Shown here one piece after another: positions 7,906 through 16,073 of a stretch of DNA of 36,464 nucleotides. Source of the stretch: a virus. Where the stretch lies: positions 1 to 36,464 of IMG/VR virus record IMGVR_UViG_3300003690_003736; one strand, written 5' to 3'. The notes under the pieces are model-generated. The model was given only the letters and a program-made list of their open reading frames with translations, did no database searches and was not told the DNA's origin. Numbering within the stretch: position 1 is the stretch's first letter; each line of letters starts with the position of its first letter. A program made the translations under genes and the position numbers.

Positions 7906-9325
7906 CGGCGTTCAGACCTATCACGGTGAAAGGGACGGGCTGCGTGATTCGGAAGTGCGCGGCCACTTGGCGGAACTGCCCGAGCCGGCGCCAGATCATG
8001 CGGATGGCAAAGGCGCCGTCGGTGCCCATCGGGCGCCACTTCTCTTCACCCCATTGGAAGCCGTTGTCACGGCTCAGGCGGAGCATGCAGTGCGGTTCGC
8101 GGGTCTCTTCCCCGCCACCCCACAGCAAGTCCCAGGCTTCGCCCCAGCCCGCCTCCTCAATGCGCGCCGTCTGCCCGGTTCGGCATAGCAATTCCAGCTT
8201 TGCGAGCCGGCGGCGCTGGTGGTTCTGGGGGTCGGTGACGTGGGGCGTGTAGAACTCCGCGAATTCCGGCGCCTGGGCGTGCGTCAGCTCCCAGACAATC
8301 CCGGCCTGGGCGTCACCCACCAGCGTCTTTCCGAATGCCACGGCGCTGAATGAGGCCCGGTGCCGGCCCTCCGCCTCATCGATCCCGCTGCGCTTCTCGA
8401 ACCAGATCGGCTCACCGAGGCGCTGGGATTCGGTGAGGTCGTAGCAAAACGTCCGGTCGTAAGCCGGGCTGCTCACCTCGTACACGGCGTGGCCGTCCAG
8501 GGTGTAGCAGAAGCCCTCCGCGTCCCGCCATTCGCTGGTGGCGGCCTCCACGTTGGCCGTGCTGATGCGCATGGGCTGGTAACCGGACATCGCCCGGAAT
8601 GAGCCGTCAGAGGCGTGGTAGAAGATGACGTTGTCCGTCTCGGCCACCGATGCCCGGGACCGCAGGCCCATGCGCTGGCCCGAACCGGGGATCGGCGAGA
8701 AGCCGGCCTCCGACGGGCGCCAGAACTCAGTGGTCTGGCTGCCGAACACCGTCGCAGTCTGGCCCCGGCCGTACACGGCGATCACCGGATCCGGCAGCAG
8801 CTCCGCCGTGGCGAAGTCCAAGCCGTTCCAGTTGGTGCCGTCGTACTGCTCGGACCAGCAGAATTTGCCCTGACTTTCGGCGTCCTCCACCACGAAGCGG
8901 CCGGCGACGAACGCCGAGGTGTAGGCCGTGGGGTACGCCTCATCGGTAATCGGGATCACTTCTTCGGTCAGGACGTTGAAGATGAAGCCCGCCTCGCCGG
9001 CGGCCAGGTGAATCTCGGTGCCGTTGGTGCTGATGCCCACCGGCCCAGACCCGTCGATGTAGGTGAACTCGTCCACCGTCAGGTCCGCGTTGACCCGGTA
9101 CAGCACCGGGCCGGCCACCACGTAAAGCAGGCCGCGCACTTCGATCATGCCGCGCACACGGCGGGAGCCGCCCACGCCGACGAACTCGCGCAGCCCCGGG
9201 CAGGACCGCAACACGTACTGGCTGCGGCCGCGCGGGGTGGCCTCCGGCTGCATGTTGATGACGTTCTCAACGCTCACCGTCCGCTCGGGATGGGCGTTGA
9301 ATGTCAGGCCGATGGGGAATTGCAT
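7895..9325 (-). CDS. Packaged-DNA stabilisation / tail hub protein, P22 gp10-like
   Basis: Protein of 476 residues, close to the 472 of P22 gp10, which plugs the portal-gp4 channel and carries the tail needle. Characteristic beta-rich motifs are visible: SRRVRGMIEVRGLLYVVAG, VFGSQTTEFWRPSEAG and MRLSR-like segments near the C-terminus (CMLRLSRDNGFQWGEEKW). The start ATG overlaps the stop of the gp4-like gene (TAATG). Position after portal, coat and gp4-like genes matches P22 order. The Phage_stabilise family call is from remembered family pattern, not a search. Confidence 0.85.
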   Translation of the reverse strand: MQFPIGLTFNAHPERTVSVENVINMQPEATPRGRSQYVLRSCPGLREFVGVGGSRRVRGMIEVRGLLYVVAGPVLYRVNADLTVDEFTYIDGSGPVGISTNGTEIHLAAGEAGFIFNVLTEEVIPITDEAYPTAYTSAFVAGRFVVEDAESQGKFCWSEQYDGTNWNGLDFATAELLPDPVIAVYGRGQTATVFGSQTTEFWRPSEAGFSPIPGSGQRMGLRSRASVAETDNVIFYHASDGSFRAMSGYQPMRISTANVEAATSEWRDAEGFCYTLDGHAVYEVSSPAYDRTFCYDLTESQRLGEPIWFEKRSGIDEAEGRHRASFSAVAFGKTLVGDAQAGIVWELTHAQAPEFAEFYTPHVTDPQNHQRRRLAKLELLCRTGQTARIEEAGWGEAWDLLWGGGEETREPHCMLRLSRDNGFQWGEEKWRPMGTDGAFAIRMIWRRLGQFRQVAAHFRITQPVPFTVIGLNADVS

Positions 9326-9663
9326 TAGTAGTCGGTCACCGGGATGTCGCGGGGATCGGAAGGCTGCGAGGACAGCGCGATCAGCTCACGCTCCGCCGCG
9401 GCGCCCCGGGCAAACACTTCCTGGCTGGACGCGCCGAAATCAGCGCTGACCTTGCCCGCCATGTAGTTGACCCAGGCGTCCTGGCAGCGCATCGGCACAT
9501 CGTCCAGCGGCCAATCAATCAGGCCCAGGTCCAACATGGAGGCGTGCGCACTGCGCATCGTCGCCACGATGTCCTGGGCCTCTTTGGCCTCCGGGCTTTC
9601 GTCCGGATCCAGAATGCCCAGGCGCTTCATCACGCGCTCGGCCAGTTCAGTCGGCGTCGGCAT
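9325..9663 (-). CDS. Head-completion/tail accessory factor, P22 gp4-like
   Basis: Protein of 112 residues, mostly helical, with the LGIL...IVATMRSAHASMLDLGLIDW and NYMAGKVSADFG pattern of portal-adaptor proteins. It is shorter than P22 gp4 (166 residues) and lacks the extra C-terminal part that carries lytic activity in gp4. It lies directly upstream of the gp10-like gene with stop/start overlap (TAATG), and overlaps the previous small gene by 17 bases. Role: closing the portal after packaging and providing the interface for the tail. Assigned by synteny and pattern. Confidence 0.65.
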   Translation of the reverse strand: MPTPTELAERVMKRLGILDPDESPEAKEAQDIVATMRSAHASMLDLGLIDWPLDDVPMRCQDAWVNYMAGKVSADFGASSQEVFARGAAAERELIALSSQPSDPRDIPVTDY

Positions 9664-9853
9664 TGGCCGGGGCCTTCTGCTTGGCGGGCGCTTTGGCCGG
9701 GGCCTTCTGCTTGGCCTCGGTCACCTCAAAAAAGCGGTTGCCGCGCAGCTTGCGCAGGCGTGGGCCGTCGTAATCCACGGCTTTGCCGGGCTCGAACGCC
9801 ACGCCGTCAAACTCCACGGCCTTGGATTCGCCCAGATAGGTGACTTTCGTCAT
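9647..9853 (-). CDS. Small protein between coat and adaptor genes, Lys/Ala/Pro-rich tail
   Basis: Protein of 68 residues with a good GGAGAAGG ribosome site. The first 45 residues form a compact basic domain (VTYLGESKAVEFDGVAFEPGK, then LRKLRGNRFFEV) similar to small phage proteins found next to capsid genes. The tail is KQKAPAKAPAKQKAPANADAD, generated by a 23-base direct repeat. Unknown function; possibly a decoration or head-joining accessory protein (inference). Confidence 0.6.
   Translation of the reverse strand: MTKVTYLGESKAVEFDGVAFEPGKAVDYDGPRLRKLRGNRFFEVTEAKQKAPAKAPAKQKAPANADAD
9663..9715. repeat. 23-base direct repeat inside coding DNA
   Basis: An identical 23-base unit (begins TTGGCCGGGGCC, ends TGCTTGGC) occurs at 9663-9685 and 9693-9715, a 30-base period. 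It encodes the repeated KAPAKQK-type tail of the small protein. Confidence 0.9.
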
Positions 9854-9868
9854 GTCCTTCTCCAGAAG

Positions 9869-9891
9869 AAAAAGGGCCCCGAAGGGCCCTG
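9869..9891 (-). terminator. Rho-independent terminator after the major capsid gene
   Basis: On the minus strand AGGGCCC - TTCG - GGGCCCT is followed by TTTTCTTCT. A stable TTCG tetraloop stem. Its place right after the coat gene suggests partial termination to raise capsid over downstream tail proteins. Confidence 0.85.
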
Positions 9892-9898
9892 GAAGGGT

Positions 9899-11002
9899 TT
9901 AAGCGTCGGCGACGCCGGCGACGTAGGTGGTCACCACGCCCCAGTCCTTGGCGTTCGCGGTGCCCTGGGCGTACTGCAGCTTCTCGACGCCGCGCATCTC
10001 CATGAAGCCCACGCCGTAGCGGAAGCCGTAGTCGTCTTCCTTGCGGGTGGTGGACTTGGTGCGCATGGCCCAGGCCGCCGCCAGCGCTTGCGCGCCGCAC
10101 AGGTAGCACGGAGCCACGTCGATGGCCGGGGTACCGGCACCAACGCCGGAGATGACGCCGATTTCCGGGATCTCGCGCACGATCACGCCATCCCAGTGAA
10201 TCGAGGTCGGGCCGCTGAACAGCGGGTTGTCCTTCCCGGCCTGCATGGCGTCGTTCCAGAACTTGTTGGTCACCATCCAGTTGCGCAGGTCGCGGAACGC
10301 CTTGGTGTTGACGAACATCACGAAGGTTTCCATGTCCTCGCCGTAGCGGAACGGGCGGATACCATCGCCGTTCACGGTCACCGCGTCCTGAGCGGTGCGC
10401 TTGGCCAGGGACACCAGGTCACCGGTCAGCTTGTCGTCGGTGGCGTCGATGTTCGCCAGAGATGCAGCGTGATCGCTCGCCACGAAGTTGCCGGCCGCAG
10501 CGCCGTACAGAACCCGGTCGCTGTTGCCGTCGTGCCAGGTGTTCTTCTGGCCGGTGGTTGCGGAGCCATAGGCCACGCCGTTGATGCTGCCCAGCGCGGT
10601 GATGATGTCGTTGCGCAGGTAGCGCATCTGCAGGTCGCGCAGGGCCACTTTGCCGGCGTTACGGATGTTGATCGGCGACGCCTGCTCTTCCTCGACGTTC
10701 ACCAGGGTGGCGTCACGCACCACACCCACACCAATGCGGTGACCGTCGTTCGGCAGGGCCTTCTCGTTGCCCACCAGGTCGGAAGAGCCGGTGTTCGGCC
10801 CGCCGCTGGAGTCCAGAGCGCCGACCAGAGGAATGGTGATCGCGTCACCACGCTTCTTGGTCAGGTCCTCTTTTACCTGGATGATGGCGTTTTCGTTGCT
10901 GCCCATGTACCGCTTGAAGCGGTTCGCGCGGATGTACTCGATGTGGGCTTTGTCGTCCCACTGTTTGACGCGGTTGGCAGTACTGATCGTAGTTTCAGCC
11001 AT
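9899..11002 (-). CDS. Major capsid protein, N4-gp56 (DUF4043) family
   Basis: Protein of 367 residues, typical size for an HK97-fold coat. The N-terminal pattern fits the N4-gp56 family: VKQWDDK, FKRYMGSNENAIIQVKEDL, KKRGDAITIPLVGAL, then GNEKALP and the VRDATLVN strand. The C-terminal part has CYLCGAQALAAAW and DYGFRYGVGFMEMRGVEKL, typical of this family. A good AGAGG ribosome site precedes the ATG. It follows the scaffold gene and is followed by a strong terminator. Combination of an N4-type coat with P22-type portal and gp10 is a mosaic arrangement. The gene is on the late operon and would be its most highly expressed product. Confidence 0.85.
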   Translation of the reverse strand: MAETTISTANRVKQWDDKAHIEYIRANRFKRYMGSNENAIIQVKEDLTKKRGDAITIPLVGALDSSGGPNTGSSDLVGNEKALPNDGHRIGVGVVRDATLVNVEEEQASPINIRNAGKVALRDLQMRYLRNDIITALGSINGVAYGSATTGQKNTWHDGNSDRVLYGAAAGNFVASDHAASLANIDATDDKLTGDLVSLAKRTAQDAVTVNGDGIRPFRYGEDMETFVMFVNTKAFRDLRNWMVTNKFWNDAMQAGKDNPLFSGPTSIHWDGVIVREIPEIGVISGVGAGTPAIDVAPCYLCGAQALAAAWAMRTKSTTRKEDDYGFRYGVGFMEMRGVEKLQYAQGTANAKDWGVVTTYVAGVADA

Positions 11003-11046
11003 GATAATTACCTCTCAGATTCGGAAAGCGGCCGGAGCCGCGCTGA

Positions 11047-11823
11047 TTACTTCAGGATCTCGTCGAGAGGGGTTGGGCCGGCGTAGTCGTCGGACGTGAG
11101 TCCACCTTTTGAGGATGTCGAAGCCAGGGACGGATCGATGGCCGCCTCTTTCTTCGCTTTCTTTTCCTGCTCCGCTTCGATCTCCTTGCGCAGCTTCGCC
11201 TCCACGTCTTTGCGCACTTCGGCTTCCATCTTGGCCTTGTACGAATCCACGTCTTTTATGGCCTCGTACTCGGCGGCTTTGCGGGCCGTTTCGTAGGCAA
11301 ATCGCGCGGGGTTGGCGCTTTTCTGCAGCTCGGTGCGGAGCGCGGGGTTTTCCTGGGCCATTTCCATGAACCGGGCCTCCATGTCGTCGTAGTCCTCGTG
11401 CTGGCTACGCATGAAGTCCTGGCTCAGCTCGACCTTTTGCTGGTACAGCCGGGCTTCGATCTGCTGCGACTGGTGCTGGGCGGCCTTCTCGGGATCTGCC
11501 CACCAATCCGGCGCCGGTTCCGGCTCCTTCTTGGATTCCAGGTCCTTCAAACGCTGTTCCAGCTCCTGACGCTTGCGCCGCTCATCGAGAACGGCTTTTT
11601 TGGTCCAGGGTTCATCCTCGGTGGTCTCGCTGGCTTTCGGTGACGGCGGCTCACTCGGATCGTCCGGGTCCTTTGGCTCGGCAGGGTCGGCCGGATCCTT
11701 GGGTTCAGGATCGGCAGGATCTTTCGGCTCAGGCTCCGGGTCATCGCCCGTGGTTTTGGGTTCCGGTTCAACCGGGTCCAATTCCTTGTCGCTCAGCATG
11801 TCTTCAAGACTCGTTTCGCTCAT
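11047..11823 (-). CDS. Capsid scaffolding protein
   Basis: Protein of 258 residues with start at MSETSLED, chosen because GGAGAGGG precedes it at ideal spacing; four extra codons upstream are open but have no ribosome site. Residues about 10-75 are an acidic Pro/Glu/Asp-rich disordered stretch with a degenerate DPADPEPK repeat. The middle and C-terminal half are highly charged helices with coiled-coil character (EVRKDVEAKLRKEIEAEQ). This is the usual design of phage scaffolds, and it lies immediately upstream of the coat gene. Internal core protein lost during maturation, by analogy. Confidence 0.75.
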   Translation of the reverse strand: MSETSLEDMLSDKELDPVEPEPKTTGDDPEPEPKDPADPEPKDPADPAEPKDPDDPSEPPSPKASETTEDEPWTKKAVLDERRKRQELEQRLKDLESKKEPEPAPDWWADPEKAAQHQSQQIEARLYQQKVELSQDFMRSQHEDYDDMEARFMEMAQENPALRTELQKSANPARFAYETARKAAEYEAIKDVDSYKAKMEAEVRKDVEAKLRKEIEAEQEKKAKKEAAIDPSLASTSSKGGLTSDDYAGPTPLDEILK

Positions 11824-11890
11824 TTCCCTCTCCATCGCGACCGTCTAGCGCGTCGTCCGCTTTCCGCCCGCTCCCCGGCGTCGGGGCACA

Positions 11891-11914
11891 AAAAAGCCCG
11901 CTCAGTGGCGGGCT
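11891..11914 (-). terminator. Rho-independent terminator after the portal gene
   Basis: On the minus strand GCCCGC - CACTGA - GCGGGC is followed by TTTTTTG. It separates portal from scaffold/coat, so scaffold and coat need read-through or a local promoter. Confidence 0.8.
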
Positions 11915-11942
11915 CAGTCGTGCAGGTGATCTGCTTAAATGT

Positions 11943-13793
11943 TTATGTTTGGGCGTTCTCGAGCCGCTTCTGGTCGGTCTCGATTCGGGTTTGCTCGATG
12001 TCGGCGGCGGTCTCTTCCACCTCCGCTTGGGTTTTCTGGATGTCGGCCTGCTTCTGGGCGAGCTCCAGTTGCGCCATCATCTGCTGCATTTGCTGCTGCA
12101 TCTGCTGGACCTGGGCCATCATCTGGGCTTGCTGCGGGTCACCCTTCAGCTTGTCCATGATCGCGTCTTTGTTGCGCAGGCTGGACAGCTGCAGGATCAG
12201 CTCGAACGGCACTTCCTGCGGGCCGTAGACCTTGGCCAGCTCAGTCATCACCTCGAACTGCTCCTGCTGGACGGTCAGGGTGTCCGGCGCTTCGTCGATG
12301 ATGATGTCCACGTCGATCTCGGCCACGTTGTTGCGCGTGGTGTACGGCTCATTCAGGCGCGGGTCCTGGATCTGGACCATTTGCTGCAGGGCCTGAGCGG
12401 CGCGTTCGTCGCCCTGCTCGGCTTGCTCCTGCAGCTGCTCGCCGATCGTCACCGGCTGGTTCAGGCCCACCCACTTCAGGTTGTCTTCGTCGTCAGTGAC
12501 CCGCACCCAGCGCTCTTCGTCCCAGAACTGCTTAATGCGCGACCAGATTTGCCGGTAGCACCGCTTCTTCCAGTGCCGGTGGGCGTCCATCAGCGGGCCG
12601 ATTTCCAGCTGGGCATTGTTCTGCAGGCTGCGGATGGCGCGGCCGCTCAGGTCCTGCTCATTGATGCCCTGGAGGATGTTCGAGGCGCCGCGGGCGTCCA
12701 TCTCCTGCTTGGCTTCCCGGAGCAGGTCGGCTTGGCCGGCGGCCAGGTCGGTATTCGACTGGATCTGGGCGCGGCCATCCGCCAGCGTGCCGGACGGGAA
12801 CTCCACAGCCCCGTCGGGCAGCTTGAGCTGTTCTGCCACCCTGCGGGCGTTCGGTACCGCACCCTGCTCGTACCAGAGCTGCCGGGTGGACAGCATGTGC
12901 AGCGCCTTGGACCGGCGGTGGTTGATCTCGTCTTGCAGGCCCAGCATCGAGTGCACCAGGCCGTACCGCTCGCCGTCCCGGGTGATGTAGCCGTGCACCA
13001 GCTCAATCGGGCACATCGGGTCGCCGTATTCGTCCACCAGCGGTGACGGCTTGGCGTCCATCAGGAACAGCTGATCGGTGAAGTGCGCGACGTGCCACAC
13101 GCCCTCATGGCGGAAGTAGTGCTGGCAGACCTTCACCCGCTTGCGCCGGCCGTCCACCCACTTCGGCTTGTCGTCGAACGTATCGCCGGCACTGCGCGAG
13201 GTTTGCAGCTCGGTGATCTGCTCCGCTTTCTTCGGGTACCGGCGCTTGGCGTCCGCCATGTCCATCCAGACGACGATGCCCAGGTAAGAGGCGTCGCTGA
13301 AATCGCGCTTGCGGCTGTACGGGTCGTAGTAGCAGCGGTCGAACGGGATGAAGTTGACCTCGATCTCCACCTGCCCGCGCTTCATCACCGGCTCGATGAT
13401 TGCGCCGGCGTAGCCCTCGACGATCAGGCCCTGCTCGAACACCTCGGACGCCACCTGATCGAACTCGGTGTTGTCAGCCACGTACCGCAGGGCATCGGTG
13501 ACCGCATCCGCCGCCTGCTCATGATCCTGCGTCCGGGGAAAGGCCCTCGGGTCGCTGCGCTGCTGGCGCTCCAGGCCCACCAAGAAATCGACCTTCGCCG
13601 GAATCTTCGGGATCACCAACGGCGCCTGCTTGCGACGCTTCAGCTCTTCCAGCTGCTCGCCGGTCCACTGCTTGAGGTCGCGATAGTCCCGGGCCTTCTC
13701 GGAGAGCGCCCGCGCCTCGTTCGTGGAATCCTCGAATTCCTCAAACTGAGTGCGCAGCTGCTCTACTGTCAGCTCGTTCACACGGTCTTCCAC
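11943..13793 (-). CDS. Portal protein, P22 gp1-like
   Basis: Protein of 616 residues. The N-terminal ~60 residues are helical, followed by PLVIPKIPAKVDFLVGLERQQR, a pattern of P22-type portals, and VEGYAGAIIEPVMKRGQVEIEVNFIPFDRCYYDP with the family's YYDP-type motif. The C-terminal 80 residues are Gln- and Met-rich coiled coil (QQMQQQMQQMMAQLELAQ), comparable to the helical barrel of P22 gp1. It is somewhat shorter than P22 gp1 (725). The first GTG (13793) has a GAGG upstream; a second GTG at 13781 overlaps the TerL stop as GTGA and is an equally good start. Forms the dodecameric DNA channel and terminase docking site. Confidence 0.88.
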   Translation of the reverse strand: MEDRVNELTVEQLRTQFEEFEDSTNEARALSEKARDYRDLKQWTGEQLEELKRRKQAPLVIPKIPAKVDFLVGLERQQRSDPRAFPRTQDHEQAADAVTDALRYVADNTEFDQVASEVFEQGLIVEGYAGAIIEPVMKRGQVEIEVNFIPFDRCYYDPYSRKRDFSDASYLGIVVWMDMADAKRRYPKKAEQITELQTSRSAGDTFDDKPKWVDGRRKRVKVCQHYFRHEGVWHVAHFTDQLFLMDAKPSPLVDEYGDPMCPIELVHGYITRDGERYGLVHSMLGLQDEINHRRSKALHMLSTRQLWYEQGAVPNARRVAEQLKLPDGAVEFPSGTLADGRAQIQSNTDLAAGQADLLREAKQEMDARGASNILQGINEQDLSGRAIRSLQNNAQLEIGPLMDAHRHWKKRCYRQIWSRIKQFWDEERWVRVTDDEDNLKWVGLNQPVTIGEQLQEQAEQGDERAAQALQQMVQIQDPRLNEPYTTRNNVAEIDVDIIIDEAPDTLTVQQEQFEVMTELAKVYGPQEVPFELILQLSSLRNKDAIMDKLKGDPQQAQMMAQVQQMQQQMQQMMAQLELAQKQADIQKTQAEVEETAADIEQTRIETDQKRLENAQT

Positions 13794-15058
13794 GATTCGT
13801 CGGCCTCAAAGTCGTCGTCGGTGTAGTCGTCCAGCGGATCCCGCACCGGTTCATCCGGCGTCATGTCGTAGCCCCGAAGGCCGGCGGAAATCATCGGCTC
13901 CAGCGCGTAGCGGATGGCATCGATGTAGTGGTTATTCAGGTCCACCGGGATCGGCAGGATGTCGCCGGACAGGCGGTCGATCTTGTAGGAGTAAAGCCTT
14001 GCCTCCCGCGCCGTCTCTTCGCAGCGCGGATGGATGATGATCTTGCGGTAGCTGCGCAGGTGCTGAATGCCGTCCTCGACACTGCCCTGGCGCTTCTTTA
14101 CGCCGACGACGATGGGCAGGCCGTGGCGCTTCAGGAAGCTGATGCTCTCCGGCCTGGCGTTGTCCGCCCTGACCGTGTGCTCATCGATACCCGGGATGCG
14201 CTCCTTCAGGAACGCCGGCGTGTCGTCCAGCTCCAGGCCCGTTTTGCCGCCCTCGTACTCAACCCACAGGCATTCGTCGTGAATCCAGCAGCGCACCGCG
14301 GCGGTCGGATCCTGGGCAAAGCCAAAGTCGAGGCCGTAATACGGGCCGTTCCACTTCTCGCCAGGGGTGAACTCCTCGATCTCCCACTTGCCGGCGAGGA
14401 TCTGGCTGTCGGTGCGCGTGACGCAGGCGCCCTCCCAGATGTGGGCGTAATAGTCCGGGTCACGGCGCAGGTCGTTCTTGCGCTCTTCCTCCAGCTCCGC
14501 CGGGAACCAGGGGTTGTCGTTGTAGTTGAGCTTGGTGATCCGGCTGTTCGGCGGCGGATCTAGGACAAACCGCTTGTTGGTTGGGCTGTCCTCATTCTCC
14601 GGGTTCCAGGTGAGCCAGATTTCAGAGCCCGGCGCCCGAATCGTCGGGATCAGATTCTTCCAGCTCTGCTCGGATACCGTCTCCGCCTCTTCCACCCAGC
14701 AAATATCCACGCCGCTGGTGGACTTGATCTGCTGGTAGTTGAGGCGCAGGCCCTTGAACAGGTATTCGGTGCCGTTGCGGCCCCGGATGTAGCTCTCGCC
14801 GATCTCGTAATGCTCAGCCAGCCACGGATAGCTACGGATGGCCGCCGCCACCTCGGCGTGCACCGAGTCCTTCAGGCTGTTCTGCAGCTCCCGGGCGCAC
14901 AGGATGCGCAGCGGCTCGGCGTAACCACGAATGGCCGTCATCAGCGCGAAGCCGAACGATTTGCCTGAGCCCCGGCCGCCATAGGCGCCACGGTAGCGCG
15001 CCGGGCCGGTGAACACCGGTATCAGCTTGGGTGGAAGCTCAACCCTTGCCGTTGTCAT
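13778..15058 (-). CDS. terL: Terminase large subunit (PBSX/Sf6-like)
   Basis: Packaging motor ATPase and nuclease, 426 residues from the ATG at 15058 (a TTG four codons upstream is also open). Visible motifs: Walker A GGRGSGKS at about 27-34; Walker B with catalytic acid DICWVEEAE at about 118-126; coupling motif LTWNP; nuclease acids in YGLDFGFAQD (Asp near 244), VRADNARPES (near 299) and a late HYIDAIRYAL. The sequence resembles PBSX-type terminases (Terminase_3 family), which usually pair with headful packaging, but the packaging mode cannot be read from here. It overlaps the small subunit gene by 20 bases and ends in overlap with the portal gene. Confidence 0.93.
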   Translation of the reverse strand: MTTARVELPPKLIPVFTGPARYRGAYGGRGSGKSFGFALMTAIRGYAEPLRILCARELQNSLKDSVHAEVAAAIRSYPWLAEHYEIGESYIRGRNGTEYLFKGLRLNYQQIKSTSGVDICWVEEAETVSEQSWKNLIPTIRAPGSEIWLTWNPENEDSPTNKRFVLDPPPNSRITKLNYNDNPWFPAELEEERKNDLRRDPDYYAHIWEGACVTRTDSQILAGKWEIEEFTPGEKWNGPYYGLDFGFAQDPTAAVRCWIHDECLWVEYEGGKTGLELDDTPAFLKERIPGIDEHTVRADNARPESISFLKRHGLPIVVGVKKRQGSVEDGIQHLRSYRKIIIHPRCEETAREARLYSYKIDRLSGDILPIPVDLNNHYIDAIRYALEPMISAGLRGYDMTPDEPVRDPLDDYTDDDFEADESWKTV

Positions 15059-15461
15059 TCGGGGCGACAATCTCGATGCGGGTCGGCTGCGGCGTCATGG
15101 AGCCGTCCGGACTGCTGTGGTCGATCATCTGGCGCGGGCTGTGCTTCTTCGGCGACATGCGTTCAGCGCCCCACTTGAGGGCATCCAGCACAACTCGGGC
15201 CGCCTGAGCATCAACCTCGCCAGAGATCACGGCGTGCCGCATATCCAGGGCTTCGTCGGCGTGCGCATAGCCGGCAGCCTCGCGCGCCACGTGATACTGC
15301 TCCGAAAACGCCTCATGCTTACCGTCCACGACCCATAGCAGAACGGTGGAGAGCGCCGGCATCTTCTCGTCGCGGCACACTGAGCGGAGCGATTCGCCAC
15401 CAGCCAGCCGGACGCAGATGTCGTCGCCCAGCTTCTTGGTGTACTTCGACGGCCGAGCCAT
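15039..15461 (-). CDS. terS: Terminase small subunit, Sf6 gp1-like
   Basis: Protein of 140 residues from the ATG at 15461, which has a GGAGGGT ribosome site and overlaps the stop of the previous gene (TAATG). The N-terminus (ARPSKYTKKLGDDICVRLA, GESLRSVCRDEKMPALSTVLLW) is the helix-turn-helix of the Sf6-type small terminase, followed by ARVVLDALKWGAERMSPKK, the oligomerisation segment. It recognises the packaging site and delivers DNA to TerL, whose gene overlaps its end. Confidence 0.9.
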   Translation of the reverse strand: MARPSKYTKKLGDDICVRLAGGESLRSVCRDEKMPALSTVLLWVVDGKHEAFSEQYHVAREAAGYAHADEALDMRHAVISGEVDAQAARVVLDALKWGAERMSPKKHSPRQMIDHSSPDGSMTPQPTRIEIVAPNDNGKG

Positions 15462-15796
15462 TACCGATACCCTCCACAGCCGCAATCTATGCTGTTCCAG
15501 CCGCGCTCGCGGTCCTCGACCTTCACCTGGACCGTAGCGGCCCGGGTCTCGCCGTTACCGGTGGCGCGGACAACCAGATCGTAGGTCCGGCAGGCTTGGC
15601 CGGTGTTCAGCGTGACAGTGATGCGTGAGCCGTCCTGGCTGTGGCCGGTGATCGGCATGTCGCCCTGTACGGTGTAGCTGTCCATGGTGGGCAGCAGCAG
15701 GGAGAAGTCGAACACCAGCGGCAGCACGTCGCCCTGCTCCTTCGTCACCCGGGTGGGGCGCACTTGGCCGCGGCTGTTTACGATGATGGTTCGCAT
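15461..15796 (-). CDS. Fibre-tail adaptor-like protein next to the terminase genes
   Basis: Protein of 111 residues. The pattern KEQGDVLPLVFDFSLLLP ... SRITVTLNTGQACRTYDLVVRATGNGETRAATVQVKV is an Ig-like beta sandwich like that of small phage proteins annotated as fibre-tail adaptors in podoviruses, often next to terminase. The C-terminus is Cys/Gly-rich (SIDCGCGGYR). The start overlaps the stop of the small membrane gene (TAATG) and its end overlaps the terS start. The virion role is inferred; no experimental knowledge of this homologue. Confidence 0.55.
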   Translation of the reverse strand: MRTIIVNSRGQVRPTRVTKEQGDVLPLVFDFSLLLPTMDSYTVQGDMPITGHSQDGSRITVTLNTGQACRTYDLVVRATGNGETRAATVQVKVEDRERGWNSIDCGCGGYR

Positions 15797-15939
15797 TACT
15801 CATCCACCTGCACAGGCGGCGTTTTCTCGATGATGATGGCGTCCATTTTGGGCATTACGCCGGCCAGTGCGATCAGCAGGGTGGCCAGTGCGACCAGCCC
15901 GCCGAGAATCCAGACGGCGCCGCGCACAAACGAATTCAT
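15796..15939 (-). CDS. Small single-helix membrane protein (holin-like), overlapping the coiled-coil frame
   Basis: Protein of 47 residues read in a different frame from the overlapping coiled-coil gene. One transmembrane helix (residues about 8-29, VWILGGLVALATLLIALAG) is followed by a short soluble tail ending TPPVQVDE. The stop overlaps the next gene's ATG (TAATG). The internal ATG has no clear ribosome site, and the helix is what one expects directly after the coiled coil of the upstream frame. It may therefore be the second half of one protein split by a frameshift, or be made by +1 slippage (see findings). Confidence 0.5.
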   Translation of the reverse strand: MNSFVRGAVWILGGLVALATLLIALAGVMPKMDAIIIEKTPPVQVDE

Positions 15940-16063
15940 GGATGCTGGCCTCCAGGTTGCCGACGCGATGAGGCAGGCGCTCCGAATCCAAGGCGTTCAC
16001 GCGGTGGCGAAGCGTATGCACTTCTTGCTCCACTGCGCCGAGCCTCGGGGGAATGCTGTCCAT
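15800..16063 (-). CDS. Coiled-coil small protein with out-of-frame tail (split holin-like gene?)
   Basis: Open frame of 87 residues starting at MDSIPPRLG, whose TGAGG ribosome site contains the previous gene's stop. Residues 1-42 form a coiled coil (VEQEVHTLRHRVNALDSER, then VGNLEASIHEF). From residue 43 the sequence becomes Arg-rich with no structure (CARRRLDSRRAGRTGH), the signature of a wrong reading frame, while the +1 frame encodes a clean transmembrane helix. Many phage lysis regions encode a coiled-coil plus C-terminal TM protein of this size. I therefore suspect a frameshift near 15930. Confidence 0.5.
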   Translation of the reverse strand: MDSIPPRLGAVEQEVHTLRHRVNALDSERLPHRVGNLEASIHEFVCARRRLDSRRAGRTGHPADRTGRRNAQNGRHHHRENAACAGG

Positions 16064-16073
16064 GTCGTATGCC

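Noticed and set aside
11029-11042. GC-rich hairpin between coat and scaffold genes
   Set aside because: Short stem without a U-tract on either strand; not called a terminator.
9467-11086. 539-codon plus-strand frame opposite the capsid gene
   Set aside because: Antisense of the capsid and adaptor genes; no ribosome site or family pattern.
11640-13046. 468-codon plus-strand frame opposite scaffold and portal
   Set aside because: Leu/His/Val-rich antisense composition typical for the complement of GC-rich genes; portal and scaffold are clearly on the minus strand.
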